Part shown: positions 63,401 through 64,000 of the stretch, piece by piece
Layout: each line of letters starts with the position of its first letter
Numbering within the stretch: the first letter of the stretch is position 1
Assembly: GCA_039881145.1 (NCBI GenBank)
Contig: JAYKKI010000074.1
Location: 9,985,501 to 10,049,500, forward strand
Reading direction: 5' to 3'
DNA: 64,000 nt
From: Druceiella hillmani
Lineage: Eukaryota; Arthropoda; Insecta; Lepidoptera; Hepialidae
Program-made: the position numbers and the translations under genes
The notes under the pieces: model-generated
The model's database searches: none
Seen by the model: only the letters and a program-made list of their open reading frames with translations
What the model was told of the DNA's origin: nothing

Positions 63401-64000
63401 CACGAAAAAAAATGTTATTTCCTCTTTGAGCCGTAATTTGCGTGATTTAGTTGAGCACTAATTTTTTTTGCAACCATGGTATTTGATATTATATAAAAGT
63501 TTATAAATATATAAATTAAAAATTATATAATTTATTTTATTACGATATTAGTTTTAACACGTTTTTCCAACATATGTTAAAAGTAGTCCCTCTGACGACC
63601 TCATTAATAATTGTCAATCAGAGAAATGTAATAAATTATTTTTAAGATTATAAAAAGATTGTTAACCAATTGTTTTGGAGTTTATAATTGCTTGTTTGTA
63701 ATTTAAAAACATTATCACATATAGTATTTACTTGTATAGTTAATAAAAATAAAACCTGCTAACTACGAGCAGGACTAAAATGGCGAGGATTGTATACACA
63801 TGCGAACACCTACAAAATATTTAAGAGTGCATAGTATATTTATTTACAAACATTAATTTTTCACAACGTAAATATTTTGCCTACTACAGACCTGAAACAT
63901 GGAGCATATTCAAAAATTACAACATTTAAAATAATCGCTATAAATTTCCAGCAATCCAGTTTTTCACGATTTTTGGCACAGTAGTTTCAAAAAAAAGATG
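57425..64000. other. AT-rich noncoding stretch, 6.6 kb
   Basis: No gene, transposase or long repeat is recognised. A less AT-rich patch at about 58575-58720 includes ggttcgaatgcc, which resembles a tRNA T-arm but has no cloverleaf around it. A small AT hairpin (aattaaaag/cttttaatt) is at 61777-61798. Short plus frames at 57594-57788, 61086-61295 and 61860-62045 lack motifs. Confidence 0.45.

Overview
The window looks like nuclear DNA of an arthropod, most likely an insect. It is strongly AT-rich, shows no dense prokaryote-style coding, carries many (TA)n microsatellites, and its only recognisable proteins are cut-and-paste transposases of kinds common in insects. I cannot name the species. 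I found no host gene, exon, tRNA or rRNA that I can defend. Nearly all open frames of 60-140 codons are AT-rich chance frames or translated microsatellites. The window reads as intergenic or intronic sequence filled with decayed mobile elements and short tandem arrays.

Three transposase relics stand out. (1) A piggyBac-family transposase on the minus strand (11155-13118) keeps all three catalytic aspartates and a cysteine-rich C-terminus, but its frame is broken by three small indels and one 19-nt insertion. A TTAA followed by CCC at 10870 looks like one end of its element. (2) A DD41D member of the IS630/Tc1/mariner superfamily on the plus strand (21622-22762) has a frame change, three in-frame stops and an internal deletion. 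(3) A much older piggyBac relic on the minus strand (about 52060-53450) has lost or replaced its catalytic aspartates.

The remaining recognisable content is repetitive: (TA)n or TA/CA/TG arrays near 2.0, 7.9, 10.0, 16.9, 23.8, 34.4, 46.7 and 51.1 kb; tandem arrays with periods of about 25 bp (48.1 kb), 27 bp (3.9-4.2 kb), 44 bp (44.6 kb), 87 bp (49.4-50.2 kb), 145-170 bp (8.6-9.2 kb) and 166 bp (50.2-50.8 kb); a dispersed repeat with two collinear copies (about 4.86-6.41 kb and 38.28-39.08 kb); and several diverged pair-wise duplications.

The most unusual pattern is a set of short, unrelated, nearly perfect palindromes. Four lie within 1.1 kb (16.44-17.54 kb). Others are at 11.93-11.99, 26.31-26.37, 52.69-52.72, 53.61-53.65 and 55.66-55.71 kb. 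Two of them sit exactly on indel scars inside piggyBac coding sequence. This suggests they were made by fold-back template switching rather than by one MITE family. I found no gene cassette that would make up a new biological system.
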